64,000 nt of DNA, taken from contig OZ023192.1 in assembly GCA_963995505.1 (NCBI GenBank), positions 402,001-466,000 of the forward strand. Direction: 5' to 3'. Of this stretch, positions 34,662 to 47,395 are shown piece after piece (position 1 is the stretch's first letter; every line of letters starts with the position of its first letter). The stretch comes from Hypericum androsaemum (Eukaryota; Streptophyta; Magnoliopsida; Malpighiales; Hypericaceae). The position numbers and the translations under genes were made by a program. A model generated the notes under the pieces. It did no database searches. It worked only from the letters and a program-made list of their open reading frames with translations, and was not told the origin of the DNA.

Positions 34662-35716
34662 TAATCACATTCAAATTGCAATCTTATCAAACTCAAAAAT
34701 ATTTTTTAAAAAAGATTTCAGGCCTTTTTTGTGTGGACCAGTAGGTCCAACCAAGTGAACCAAACAGTCTACTCAATTAAGTCGGTAGTCAATGACATTA
34801 ATCCCTGGTCGAACCACCATCTATATATAGGTGCAAAATAACGATGCTTGGTCTCGAGTTGCAGTCCAATCAGACTACATGTTGGACTACGGTTTCTAAA
34901 CCATTTATGTTAACTGATGCATAAGCCTCTTTAACCACGTTTTAATTGCCATATAGTTTTCAAAAAGCATAAGAACTAAGATCGTCATGACCCCCCACCG
35001 CCGGCGATCGTCATGCTCTACACCTTATCATATGCTGGTCGAGCCCAAAAAATTATATTGTCCCCACTTCCCAAATTTTCTGACTCCGTCCCTGAAATTG
35101 ATCATCGTAGTTTCATAAAAATCATGGATTTTCGGATAACAAGTGTCAGTCTATTGAAAATACGGGGACCATTTTGGTCATTTTTAAACTACAGTATTAT
35201 ATATGTCGAATTACTAGATCATAGGGTACTACAAGTGTACTTTTCTCAATAATAACAACAACAACAACAACAAATATCAGACGTGGCGTAGATGGGCGGG
35301 AATCGACACGAGTGGGGGGAGTGGGTGGGGCCCGTTATCTTAAAACGCAGACACGGACATGGGCCCCACATGGTAGACGTGGACGACCCGTAGAAACCAA
35401 ACACACCCGTTCCTTCCGGGTCGGGTCATCGATATCATCCCTAGCTATCCCCTCCTCCTCCCCATGCTTCTTCCATTTCTAGAGATCGGAAAAAAAAAAT
35501 CAACGAAAAAAGAAATGAAATTTTAAAAAAAAGTAGAAAAAGAAACCGCCTCCACAAGGATACAGAGAGCGCCGTTCCGAATCCCCAGCTAGCCTCTCTC
35601 TCTCTCCCTCTCTTCGCTTTGATCTTGTTTTGCGCACTTTTTGATTGGTGTAGTCGGGGCGGTGTCTTCGAATTTTTAGGGATTTTTTTTGAGCTAGATT
35701 TAATTTAATTTGGGGA
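34662..35716. other. Upstream region of the MLK gene
   Basis: It contains an inverted 37-bp copy of part of the MLK leader (34990-35026), an (AAC)n tract near 35252-35272 and CT-rich promoter or leader sequence at 35590-35620. No coding region was seen. Confidence 0.5.
34990..35026 (-). repeat. 37-bp inverted copy of MLK leader segment
   Basis: This sequence is the exact reverse complement of 35731-35767, which lies in the MLK 5' leader and covers the start of the second upstream ORF. The two copies are about 700 bp apart. It includes the CCGGCGATCGTCATG core. Confidence 0.9.
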
Positions 35717-35746
35717 ATGGACGGGCCGAGAAGGTGTAGAGCATGA
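35717..35746 (+). promoter_or_regulatory. uORF 1 in MLK leader
   Basis: An upstream ATG opens a 9-codon frame (MDGPRRCRA). Its TGA overlaps the ATG of the next upstream frame (ATGA, 35743-35746). Whether it lies in the mature leader depends on the unmapped transcription start. Confidence 0.55.
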
Positions 35747-35796
35747 CGATCGCCGGCGGTGGGGGGTTTGGTGCCGGAGGAATGAGCTATGCCTGA
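35743..35796 (+). promoter_or_regulatory. uORF 2 overlapping the MLK start codon
   Basis: A 17-codon frame ([17 protein letters not shown]) ends with a TGA at 35794-35796, five bases past the start of the main ATG at 35789, and out of frame with it. Ribosomes translating it would have to slip back or leaky-scan to start the kinase. Confidence 0.6.
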
Positions 35797-38700
35797 GCTC
35801 CGGCGGGGAGGCGCCGCGCGTAGGGGCAGAGCTGGGAAATTAGCCGCAGCTGCCTCTCCTAACCCTAATTACGCGAAGACTAGGGCGGCGTTGGCTAGGA
35901 AGCCGAGCGAGTGTGTTAAGGTAATTTCGGAGGAGAGGGAGAGGGAGAGAGTAATGGCGGATGAGAGTGGGGGTGTGAGTGCTAACAACAACAACACGAA
36001 GGCTATTGATGATGCCGCAGCTGCGCCTTTTCCCGATAGGGTAACTAATCACCTTCATTTCCGCCTTTCGGTTTCTTTTTCTTTGTGTGTGTGTGTGTGT
36101 GTGTTTGTTTGTTTGTTTGTTTGGTGCTTTGTTGGTTTAAATTTTGATTGTTCAGTTTGTGGTGGTGGTTTGTTTGCGTTTCTCTAGGTTCAAGTTGGGG
36201 GCTCGCCGGTGTACAAGGTGGAGAGGAGGCTGGGGAAAGGTGGATTCGGCCAGGTGTTTGTTGGCCGTCGTGTTAACGGTGGGAATGAACGAGCTACTGG
36301 TGCTGCCGCATTAGAGGTAGCGCGGGGTTTGCTGGCTGCGTTGTGCAATCTTTACCTTGAATGCAGTGGCATTCCTCGTGATTCTGATGCATTTGCTTTC
36401 CTTCGTGTTCTAGGTTGCGCTGAAGTTTGAACACAAAAATAGTAAGGGGTGTAACTACGGCCCCCCATATGAATGGCAGGTGTACAAGTAGGTATCTGTG
36501 TTTCTTCCCCTGTGATCCTCTTCGATTCTATGGATGTTCTTGGTTATCTCATTCTGGAAATATTTTCACAGCACTCTCGGTGGTAGTCACGGAGTACCAA
36601 GAGTTCATTACAAAGGGAAGCAAGGGGATTATTATGTGATGGTATGATGCGTGAGCTGAACCTATTACTTCTTTTTCTATCCTGACTTCTCAGCGAAATT
36701 TCTGTTTATATTCATTCAGGTCATGGATATGTTAGGCCCTAGCCTCTGGGATGTTTGGAATAATTCTTCGCAAGCGTAAGTTCTCTAAAAAATTTGCTTG
36801 CATGAGTGCTTCTATGAGTGTGTTAATTTGCCAATTTCCGTGCTTCTGTGATCTCTGACCCCCAGCTTTTGCTTTACAAACCCAGTTACCCCTTTTTTCT
36901 TGTCTTGGCAGGATGTCCTCAGAAATGGTAGCTTGTATTGCAGTCGAGTCTCTGTCCATTTTAGAGAAGATGCATGCAAGAGGGTATGGACATAAGCAAG
37001 TTTTTTCTACTTGTTCTCCTTCGACTTAAGTACAAATCATTTGTAACAGACTAACAGATTGACTGGTGCTTTATTCCATACAATTTCTGATGAATTGATT
37101 TCATCGTGACTTTTGACTGAAGCTACGTGCATGGAGATGTAAAACCAGAAAACTTCTTACTTGGTCAGCCATCTACGGCGCAGGAGAAGAAGTTATTCCT
37201 TGTTGATCTTGGATTAGGTACGTGAATCATTGCAACATTGTTTTAACTTTATGTTTAATGATGTGGGAGTTGCTTATTGGTCATTGTTTGTGATTGCTTT
37301 AGCAACAAAATGGAGAGATAGCAGTAGTGGTGAGCATGTTGATTACGATCAGCGCCCGGATATGTTTAGGTGAGTGATTTGATATTCTAATTACTTTCCA
37401 GTTCCCAATCTTGGACTAAAGTTCATGACAAAATCCCTTGAATACTTAATTTTCCCAGGGGAACTGTCCGATATGCTAGTGTTCATGCTCATTTAGGACG
37501 GACTGCCAGCAGAAGAGATGATCTAGAATCTCTGTCATATACTCTTATTTTCCTGCATCGAGGCAGGCTGCCATGGCAAGGATATCAGGTAATACAGCGA
37601 ATAGACTTTAGCACATGCATTGGTTATTTTTGTTGAAGAAAAATCTGGAAAACTCAGATGGTGTGATAACCATTTGTAACTTCTCGCCAGAAAGTTGGAT
37701 ATAAATTTGAGCTTGATCTCTCTTGACCCACAAGAAAGAAAGCCAACAATAAGTCTCCCGTTGTGATCGGGGAAGTATTTCATGTCTGTTAGTGCAGTTT
37801 CGCATCCTTGTGGAGTTCCCAACTAGCTGTTATATTTGCTCTTTTCCGCAGGGTGACAATAAGTCGTTTCTGGTTTGCAAAAAGAAAATGGCCACTTCAC
37901 CAGAAATATTGTGCTGCATCTGTCCTCCACCTTTTAAGGAATTTCATGAGCTTGTGGTAAATTTGAAGTTCGACGAAGAGCCAAACTATTCCAAGCTTAT
38001 ATCGTTATTCGAAGGCCTGTTAGGGCCCAATCCAGCAATAAGGCCTGTAAACACTGAGGGTGCTCAAAAGGTGATTATGATGAGATTTGAATCTAATCTC
38101 CAACTTCTTCCTTTGGTGTCCATCTCTGGTGCTGGCTGAACCCATCTCCCAGAATTAGCTTCTGCTGTTGCGTGTTTCCAGCTTTGGTACTGACAAGATC
38201 TTACTTGATGTACAGATTTTATGTCAAGTTGGCCAAAAACGAGGTCGATTGAGTGTTGAAGAAGACGACGATGGGCAACCCAGCAAGAAGGTTCGCATTG
38301 GAGTTCCTGCCACGCAATGGATCTCTGTTTACAATGCTAGAAAGCCAATGAAACAGAGGTAGAATATTGTTTGAAATCTGTATAAATATTCTCTTTGTAT
38401 TTTCCAGCTATGTTAGACTTGAGAATACTGGTTTTTGGTCTCTAGGTATCACTATAACGTCACTGATGCAAGGCTGTCACAACATGTGGATCGGGGGGTT
38501 GCTGACGGTCTACTTATAAGTTCTGTGTCATCTTGTACCAACTTGTGGGCTCTAATTATGGACGCTGGAACTGGTTTCACACACCAGGCCTATCAGATGT
38601 CCCCGTTTTTCTTGCATAAGGTAAATCACTCTGAACTGCAGTTATATTTCTGTAAGACGACTTGAGGTTTACCGCATCCACCACAAATGCTACCTAAGTG

Positions 38701-39919
38701 TTACCAGACCATGTTTAAGAATATGAATACTGAAGCATTGAGGACATTTCTGTTTTCATTTGAATTATAACAGGAGTGGATTATGGAACACTGGGAGAAG
38801 AACTACTACATTAGTGCAGTTGCTGGCGCATTAAATGGAAGTTCTCTCGTGGTCATGTCAAAAGGTTTGTTTGCATGTATACATTATTTCTGTACCGTTT
38901 TTCCTTGTTGCCTTGCAAGGTCTATGAGATGTTTAATTTTCCTTGGATGTTCCTTGTGCTAGAGTTTGCTTATTAGTACACTGAGCTTTGTGCACAATAA
39001 TGCAGGCACTCAATACACACAACAGTCTTATAAGGTCAGCGATTCGTTCCCCTTCAAGTGGATAAACAAGAAATGGAGGGAAGGTTTTTATGTCACTTCT
39101 ATGGCGACTGCTGGAACCCGCTGGGGTGTCGTCATGTCTCGGAATGCTGGCTTTAGTGACCAGGTGACGTTTCTTGCAACTTTCATGCGCAATCATCATT
39201 GAACGCTTTAGAGTCCGCACTGCTATTGGTCCTCCTTTTTTAACTTGTTACTTGCTTTTTTAGGTCGTGGAGCTTGATTTTCTTTATCCTAGCGAGGGCA
39301 TACACAAACGATGGGACAATGGCTATAGAATTACTTCCGCAGCTGCAACTTCGGATCAAGCTGCTCTCATCTTGAGTGTTCCCAGGCGAAGACCAGCAGA
39401 TGAGACGCAGGAAACTCTACGCACGTCTCAATTTCCCAGCACACACGTGAAGGTAAGATTTATCTTGATATTTACATGTGCTATTTCTGTTTTTCAAACC
39501 CTTTTGCTTCGTGCCGAAGAATAGTAATGCCTGATATATATGCTGTTGGAAATAAGTGCTAGATGCATCTTCATCAACAGAATAATTACACATTGAAGTA
39601 CGAGTGCAAGTGTTCAACTAGTGCTCTACATTTCATCTCGTTGTCGCATCCTGTTCTTTACATGGCTACCCAGTGTACATTTTCATCTTACTTTCGTCGG
39701 AGTGATGACCCTTCTACCATTCTATCCCAATAGCGGATATTCTATGGTGGTCGTCAATAACTTTTCGGTTGAAACAAGTCGGTATTAACAGACACGTACT
39801 GAGCCCGGCTTGAACTCGGATGAGATAACTTTCTAACGAGCCTTTATTTGATGGTGCAGGAGAAATGGGCCAAGAATCTCTATCTTTCTTGCTTGTGCTA
39901 CGGGAGGACCGTGTCATAG
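35789..39919 (+). CDS. MUT9-like kinase (MLK/PPK), casein kinase 1-related, 16 exons
   Basis: Family members are plant nuclear Ser/Thr kinases (photoregulatory protein kinases) reported to phosphorylate histone H3 and light-signalling proteins. Exons: 35789-36040, 36188-36316, 36414-36487, 36572-36641, 36720-36775, 36912-36983, 37123-37217, 37303-37369, 37459-37588, 37852-38070, 38216-38358, 38446-38620, 38774-38864, 39006-39163, 39264-39452, 39860-39919; 1980 nt, 659 aa. A basic N-terminus ([19 protein letters not shown]) precedes the kinase domain: glycine loop GKGGFG (100-105), VALK (K131), HGDVKPEN (catalytic D223), DLG in place of DFG (246-248), and the CK1-type [22 protein letters not shown] basic KKVR-type stretch follows. 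The conserved C-terminal region (about residues 390-659, with [20 protein letters not shown]) is diagnostic of MLKs. Which of MLK1-4 it matches was not settled; the N-terminus resembles the MLK3 type. Confidence 0.92.
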
Positions 39920-40668
39920 GGCAAAGCAAAAGTTCATTTTGCGTTATTGAAATGAAATGTATAAAATTGCGACCCAATCAACCGTTGTTAGCTTTGGTAA
40001 TAGCGAGTGTTTTTTTTTTGGGTGTTTATCCAATCGACAACATTCAATTTTAGCTGTTCACACGGCTCCAATCCTTGCAGGTAATTTTAATTAGGTACGA
40101 ATCGTTATCTTTTTAAAGGTCCCAAGGATAATGGCGTGTCCTCAATAAAAACAAGTCTGAAGGTGTTGTCAATATGGGGTGTTAATTGGTTCTCTCTATT
40201 TAAAAAGTAAAGTATGTTCCGTGGAGCAATTTTATGTTTACGATGTCAACATTGTAGAGATCTTGAATAAACAAAAGATGCAAAAGTTTATTCAAGAACT
40301 TGAATGACCAAAAGATGCAAATACTAATAATAAGCACTAGACTAGCGGTTGAATTGAAGAAGAATCGGAATTAGTTAATCCAACAAATTTAGATATCAGA
40401 AAGATGTTATAAATCAAAAAGACAAAAAAAAATATTGAAATCGTCGAAATCTTTATATCCAAGACAAAAATTTATAAGCAATTTAGGTACCAAAAAGAAA
40501 ATAGGCCAACTAAAATGTCAAAGGGGGAAAGTGCAACGGAAAAAAAGGTTGGAAGTTAGCCGAGTGGGCAGTGGTGGCCCATCTCCATCCACAACTAAGC
40601 CACAAGGTCCCTCCCTCGACCACCATTAAAGATAACACATAACAATGTTAATCTCATCGTCATCGACT

Positions 40669-40670
<2 letters not shown>
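39920..40670. other. Intergenic between MLK and PSA2
   Basis: MLK 3' UTR on the left and PSA2 promoter on the right. No repeat or gene was recognised. Confidence 0.4.

Positions 40671-40700
<30 letters not shown>
40671..40700. repeat. (GA)n microsatellite in PSA2 leader
   Basis: About 30 bp of GA repeat end a few bases before the PSA2 start codon, so they probably lie in the 5' UTR. Confidence 0.85.
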
Positions 40701-40702
<2 letters not shown>

Positions 40703-40705
40703 CAA

Positions 40706-42033
40706 ATGGCAAGTTGCCACACCAACAGCATCTCTGCTCTACCTCAACGCCTGCCCTTTCATACTACCAGAACCACTCATGTCCACCACCTCTGTGAGTT
40801 ACCCTCCCTCCTCTATAATGGGGTGCTATTTCTTATTGGATTTGATTGGCTCTTTACTCTATTTGGGGGTATTCCTTTTGAGCAGCAGTGGCCAGGTCCA
40901 GCTCCAACCCAGTTGGGAGTGTTAGAGCGAGTTCGGGTTCGGACAGTGGGAGGAGTCACAGCACTCCAGATGAGCCATCCACTTCAACCAATCCCAAAGT
41001 TTGTCTTTTTTTTTCGTCTTCTCTTTTATTGTGTACTATGCTCAGTTGGCCAAGTGAACTTGAAAACGGTAATAACTTGGGGAATTGAGTGGTTTTGTAG
41101 AGTGGATGCTACTTCTTTCTAGGCTGTGGGAATTCTTACTTACGATGGCCAATTTGGGCTTGGTGATGTGTGTCTTTTTAGTTTTACCAAATCTACATTT
41201 TCGGATGGCGGTGTGATCGTTGAACTTGTGCATTCCTATGATATGGTTGCGAGGCGAGGCGAGCCGCGTGCTTTTGTGCTGATCGAGGAGTTCGTCTTTT
41301 GTCACACAGGGTTCTCAAACATTGCTGTCAAGGCGTCACTGCCTTGCTTGCGTAAGTTCCACCATTGCTTTGATTAGCAATGCTGGAATCTCCGTGACTG
41401 TCCCGAAGGCAATTGCTTTAGATGCAAGTGAGAGGCCGCCTGGCTGTCGGAATTGCCACGGGAGTGGTGCTGTGCTTTGTAAGTTCAATGTCTCCGTAAC
41501 ATGTTTCAAACCTGCAAACAAGAATCACTGATCGAGGCATCGATCCCCTTTGCTTTTGATGCAGGTGATATGTGTGGTGGAACAGGGAAGTGGAAAGCTC
41601 TCAACAGAAAACGTGCCAAAGATGTTTACGAGTTCACAGAATGCCCCAATTGCTATGGTAAACCCTTTTCACCTTGTGGTGTTTGTTAACTTTGAGTCAC
41701 ACGAATGTCGTATCGTATCGTCGATGGCTGCTTTTCTTTTGCTGTTCGGAACTGCTAGAGGCTTCCATTCTTAGCCTTTGTATGTTCTTGCTGTCTCTTA
41801 GCCTTTGTTGCTTGTATGGAGCTCTAGCTTAGAAACATGTTCTTTATTCTCATGTGTATGCCTTTTGTCATTTACAAGTCCCCCGTGACCATTTTCGGGC
41901 AGGTCGAGGGAAGCTCGTGTGTCCTGTTTGTTTGGGTACTGGTGTGCCAAACAACAAAGGCCTCCTTAGGAGACCTGATGCAAAGCAACTACTTGAAAAG
42001 ATGTACAATGGTCGATTACTGCCTCGCTCATGA
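40706..42033 (+). CDS. PSA2: PSA2-like DnaJ-type zinc-finger protein, plastid
   Basis: PSA2 is a thylakoid-lumen protein needed for photosystem I assembly; it has only the DnaJ cysteine-rich zinc finger, with no J domain. Exons: 40706-40793, 40886-40998, 41310-41478, 41565-41657, 41903-42033; 594 nt, 197 aa. Residues 1-66 are Ser/Thr-rich like a chloroplast transit peptide. A twin-Arg hydrophobic segment follows ([17 protein letters not shown], 74-90), ending near AIA, consistent with a lumen-targeting signal. Four CxxCxGxG repeats follow: CRNCHGSG (113), CDMCGGTG (124), CPNCYGRG (150), CPVCLGTG (161). The segment [21 protein letters not shown] and the ending [12 protein letters not shown] match the plant family. 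Exon 2 has tandem acceptors (40885 or 40888) that differ by one residue. Confidence 0.9.
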
Positions 42034-42984
42034 GTAAGTCTTTCAACTTTCGCATTCCGAGTCATCGCTCTTTTATGCATGCCAGTTTTAGCTGATGGTG
42101 CCCCTGTAGTTGTGTTGTTTGACAGTTCACTCTACCGAACAAGAAAACTCTGAAGTTCCGCGCCTGGGATCATACCGACTCTTCAACAAAAAGAATGGAG
42201 TCGAAAACGGTATATGCTCGCTCGATGTTAGCCAGGAAGCTGTTTTTGGTTGAAAGTTCACCCGGAGCCTACTTTTATTCACCATAGATACACTTTCTGC
42301 TGCTGCTGCTACTCTGTGAGGTGATTACAAGCTGTTCTTTTTTTCTTCACTAGTTGAAGTGCAGCACTAAGGTGCATTCATGAGTGATAATGAGCGAGTT
42401 GTTATCGAATTCGACAGGTTCGTTAGATTGAGATGTATCTTGGCAACTGTTCAATCCATCTGCTTATGCAGTACATTTGGACTGGATACAACACACAGCA
42501 TCTCCATCGGGAATCGAAGCACGATATTGTTAATGTGATGTCCCTATTTATGCTTGTTTGAAGTGTTTTCAACTGCATATTCCTGTCTAGAGAAATATTG
42601 CCAGGTGAAGTAGACCACTGGTTATTGTTTGAACAACTGTTTTTTGACCTGCTTCGCTTCCAACAATCACCACATTTAACATGTCGGACGGCTCATCTCG
42701 GACGGCTCATCGTGTATGATTAGTACTTCGATATGGTATAAGTGATGTTAGATCTTATAAATTCACTAGGAAATGTCCAAGAAACCTACATATGCTGAAG
42801 ATAGAAGACAGAAGTTGGAATATATCAACTCGATTTCTACCCGAAAAGCAGCTCTCTTGTACAAGGATTACACTTGCTACATTCGCGTCGCTAAGGGATC
42901 AAAATAGGAAACTGAAAAACTTGATCCAGCCCGACAGCATCTGGGAAGACTCGAATGTTTGACAGTTCAATAAGAATATTGAAG
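42034..42984. other. 3' flanks of PSA2 and the MTP gene (convergent)
   Basis: The two genes point at each other, so this stretch should hold both 3' UTRs. A short GGACGGCTCATC repeat is at 42686-42712. No other feature was seen. Confidence 0.4.
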
Positions 42985-45311
42985 CTAATTGTTGGGCAGC
43001 CTGCTGAGTATACTATGCTCTGGTTTGTGCTCGCACTCGTAGTCGAGATGAACGAAGGCTCGCTCGACTTCCGTGAGCTTTTCAATCTTATCCTGCAACG
43101 TCTCTCCGATAGAGTGGGCTTCCTTCAGAGGTAATTCTTCTGGAAGTTCAATATCAACCTGTTGGATGATTCAGGACATTAAATATGCAGCCTCGTACGT
43201 CTTAGCCTTCTAAAGCAATGTAAAGTTGTAAACACAATTTGGCTCAGCTCGACTTGGCAAGATAAAATTCCTAGCTGCAATATGATGTGCTAGCTGACAT
43301 AATTTCGGTACTGCTATAGAAGCTATTAACTAACCTCCACAAAATAAAGAACGCCGAATGTGTAAGCACGAACAGTATCGACACGCTTTACTTGAGGATG
43401 CCTGGTGACAAGGTACGTCAATTTCTGCAGCATTTCTGGCGGAGCTGATTGTCCAATTAGAGATACTGCAACATATAAATTAGATTAGCAAGACGGCTCT
43501 TACAGTGATAAACTACTGCCCGTTAATGAAGGCTCGAAGAAGATACCTGCATTCTCCATTACAGTTTTAGACCAGTTCACAATTGTGTAAATAGCAAGGG
43601 CAATTGCGCCGACAGGGTCTATCCACCAGTAAAACTCATCTCCGAGAATGGCTGCAGCCAGCCCGACAACATTTGTAACCACATCGAAATAATGGTCCTG
43701 GAATCAACAGAATGAACAAGAGGCCAAGGAAGTGGTTATTGGAAGCTCCATAAGAAGAGATGGCTGAGATAAGTAGATTGAGAGACACCTTGGCGTAAGC
43801 GCGAACAATGTCGTTTCCCGAGCTTCTACAGTAAATCCACAAAGCCAGCTTCACCATAGTGGCAGTGATCATGATCACGCACAACCAAATCAATTGACTT
43901 GAGGACAAATCCTCAGTAGCTTTGTCCCGAACTAGTTCCTCAGCAGCCTGAAGCAATATCTGGAAGCCTGTAGGTACGTTCACAGTCACACAAGGTTGGT
44001 GAGGGTGTGTGTATCAGTATGCAAAAAGAGAAGGAAGATCATAACTAGACTGATTGGTTAAACAATGCCTAGCTCAACAGCCTTTTGACTGCTCTCCTTA
44101 TTTGTTATAATTCAAAGAAGTTACCGTAGAGGCACTAAGCCATTCTAACATACCTAGAGTAGCCATAATTGCAGCGAAGATGATGATACCAACGGGCTGC
44201 ACCCTCAGTTTTCCAATAGGATACTTGTAGATGTTGATGTTCGTCATGGACAGGTGAGTGAACCAAAGAATGGCTCCAGCCATCAGATCAAGTAACGAGT
44301 CCAATGTAGATGCTGCAATAGCAATGGATCCACTCTGCACCGTAGCATATATCTGCACGGAATATCACAAAAAGCTTCATCATTTCTCTCTTTCCCATAA
44401 AGATAAACCATCCTTTTGACGGGGTAATTGTCAGCAACACTAGACAACTGGTGTTCTAAAATAAGTGGTATGTGAAGTTACCTTAAGTATCAGGAGCACT
44501 ACATTGGCGTAGTTGGAGATCTTCATGGCCTTTTCAGCCTGCAATTGTTCTTCGTTGTCCTCTTCATCGACTGTGTCGGTCAGGACCAACAAATCCACCT
44601 CCTCGAACGATTTCAACGTCGCGAACTGCTTCTCATAGTACTCCTTCTCATCTGCTCATCCAGTAGGAGGAAACGTCAGTCAGCCCACACAAAGATGCCA
44701 TAACCTCGTAATGGAACCAAATCAACCCAACTTATAAAACAGAGACAGATGCTCTGCTCGGAAACAGGGGACTTCAAAACAAAGAGACTAATGAGTAAGT
44801 ACACATTTTTGTGCTCTTCAGACTAATGTGTATAGTATGGTCAATCTTTCGAGCGAAAAATCTCGACCTACCCATTGCCTTACTTCAAAATCGGACATGG
44901 AGATTCAAACGTGGTACTAAACTTGGTTGATTTTGCGTATCGCACGACCCCATTCCATTGCTTGTGATGCTCGATTTACAGGCTAAAATCTCTACAAGCG
45001 AATCTCCATCCACTTATTACCTTAGTCGGGATATAGAGATTCTAACATGACACCAGACGGGATTGACCCCGTGGCCTAATGTCAAGATGGGTACCTGAAG
45101 AAAGAGATTTGGAGTTGGAAAAGTCAGGGTGGAAAGGAGACTCCACGTCAATAGCTGACCGGACCTTCTCCGGCAGCCGGGAGACGAAATCGTTCCGGAG
45201 AGTATTGGCTGAATTCCCTCGAGCTAGCAACGACCTCCGGCTCCTCGAATTCGACAAGAGCGCCTGTCTTGGGCTCCCATCTCCTCCTCCTCCTCCTCCT
45301 CCGTTTTCCAT
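42985..45311 (-). CDS. Metal tolerance protein, Mn-type CDF transporter (MTP9/10-like)
   Basis: A cation diffusion facilitator that would export Mn2+ from the cytosol into an endomembrane compartment or out of the cell by proton exchange. Exons, 5' to 3': 45095-45311, 44482-44651, 44154-44352, 43789-43967, 43547-43697, 43335-43465, 42985-43158; 1221 nt, 406 aa. The Gly-rich N-terminus is encoded by a CCT/CTC repeat. Both metal-site motifs of Mn-CDFs are present: DSLLD (147-151) in TM2 and DHYFD (256-260) in TM5. [22 protein letters not shown] and [18 protein letters not shown] are typical. The C-terminal cytosolic domain contains [26 protein letters not shown] and [12 protein letters not shown]. 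It belongs to the MTP8-11 Mn group, closest by eye to MTP9/MTP10. Confidence 0.92.
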
Positions 45312-46386
45312 GTCTCTTCCTCCTTATCTCCTCTCTTTTTTCCTGGGCGGTTGGAGGGTGTTTGTTTCCTTGTCCGTTGGGATTAGTGGACAGTGGAGGA
45401 GAAGGCACTAGCTCGTGATGAGTTGGTGGAGAAGAGATCGGATTGAGTTGGGACTAAACAAAATTTGTTTTCACTAGAGATTTGATTGTCTTTAGATATG
45501 AAGTGATATTGATTTGATATTAGTTTGAATGTGTAGTGATATTCATTTAGATTAATCCCCATGGGTGGAGACTAACCTAGTCCCCACCAAATCCGCCCCC
45601 AGGGGATACACTCTATTCTAAATATCACACGTTATAAATCCGGACCGCTAATTTTAACACTTTGATAACTTGTCAAGAGTTCTCAATTATTTTTTTTAAT
45701 TAAGAAATTTATTAATAAGAAAAATAAAATTACAGAAGGGATGAGAAAAGAGAAAAAGAAAAGAAAAACCAAGGCCTAAACGGGCGACCATAGAGGTTGA
45801 CCCACTGCCATAACAAACTACTCTATTCGAGCACACCCACATGCCGGGTGGTCAAGAATAGATCCTAAACTAGAATCTTCGCCCATGCGACTCGTGGGAG
45901 TCATATCCATCGAAGCGGGCATGATTCAAAGAAACTCTCTCGGCCCAAATAAAAAGGCCCACCAGATACAAAACCAGATCCTTCGCCCATGTAGAACCAT
46001 CGAAGCGGGCCTGGATCAAAAGAAATACTCTCGGCCCAATAAAGAAGAAGCACGCAGCCCATCAGGAAGGAGGTTGCCCGCTGCCCCAAGAGGAAAACCC
46101 GCAAGCCCCTAGGATCGCTGGAATGGCCCGATCACGAATACCAATAACTGCCGAAACCCTCGTCGTCCCGCCCGACAGGAAGTGGCGCCTGTGAAAGGTG
46201 ATCACGAGCCACGGAAAAGGAGGAGCGAGGAGAAGCTAGAGGAGAGACGATTAAGGACCGGAGTCCACATGGAACTAGGGAGGAGGAGAGGCGGCCCCCA
46301 TAATGAGGGGGCTGTTGAGATCGACGTCGGCTGGCGACCCCCTAAGGGAGAACCTGAAGGCTCTGCTGGAGAGGCCACAGGAACGG

Positions 46387-47192
46387 TGGCTGGTGGATTA
46401 GAACCCCTAGCAGCGGGGCTAGGGTTTAGAAATCGTGGAGAAGAGCCCCGCACTTGAACGGCCTGATCCTGCCAAAAGCACGGCGTGGGAGGGAGGCCAG
46501 CCCCCTCCGTAGCCGATGGGTGCCCCGCCATAGTCACTGGCGACGGGGCGACGCCGGCAGTCCTCCGGAAAGCGGTGCAAGTTTCAGACTCTCAAAATCG
46601 CCTCTCTCTTTAGGGTTTTTCGTCAACTTAAAAGAGAGTTCTCAATTGTTAAGTTCAAAAATGGTGGGTTTATTTATAAGTGTAAAAATTTTAGCTAATA
46701 TTTGCTTTACAATTTTAGATTTGATACAAAAATTTTAACTTAGAATAAAAACAAGTTGATTTTGTGTCGTACTCACACGACTGGGACCATGGCTGGTGGA
46801 TTAGAACCCCTAGCCACGGGGCTAGGGTTTAGAAATCGTGGAGAAGAGCCCCGCACTTAAACGGTCTGATCCTGCCAAAAGCACGGCATGGGAGGGAGGC
46901 CAGCCCCCTCCGTAGCCGATGGGTGCCCCGCCATAGTCACCGGCGACGGGGCAACGCCGGCAGTCCTCCGGAAAGCGGTGCAAGTTTCAGACTCTCAAAA
47001 TCGCCTCTCTCTTTAGGATTTTTCGTCAACTTAAAAGAGAGTTCTCAATTGTTAAGTTTAAAAATGGTGGGTTTATTTATAAGTGTGAAAATTTTAGCTA
47101 ATATTTGCTTTAAAATTTTAGATTTGATACAAAAATTTTAACTTAGAATAAAAACAAGTTGATTTCGTGTCGTACTCACACGACTGGGACCA
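46387..47192 (+). repeat. 403-bp tandem duplication (two copies)
   Basis: Copy 1 is 46387-46789 and copy 2 is 46790-47192, about 97% identical by eye with no length change. Both begin TGGCTGGTGGATTAGAACCC and end CACACGACTGGGACCA. The open frames in it are repeated in each copy and have no family likeness. Confidence 0.92.
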
Positions 47193-47227
47193 GATTTGTC
47201 TTGGAATGGGCCATTCAAGACGGTCTT

Positions 47228-47395
47228 GGATGGCAGACCATTGGATATACACGGGGCAGACCATTGGATATATACGGGACATACCATTGGATATACATGG
47301 GGCAGACGTGAGAAATACACGGGGCAAACCATTGGATATACACGGGACATACCATTGGATATACACATGGCATACCATTGGATATATATCGGGTG
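47228..47395 (+). repeat. Minisatellite, unit near ACCATTGGATATACACGGG
   Basis: About six imperfect units of 23-30 bp (ACCATTGGATATACACGGGACAT or GGGGCAG variants), one with the core replaced by GTGAGAAATACACGGG. There is no non-repeated spacer, so it is not a CRISPR. Long open frames on both strands here are repeat artefacts. Confidence 0.9.

Noticed and set aside
46182..46537. Overlapping frames of about 90-111 codons in GC-rich sequence
   Set aside because: They lie in the inverted-repeat block, run into the tandem duplication and have no recognisable domain.
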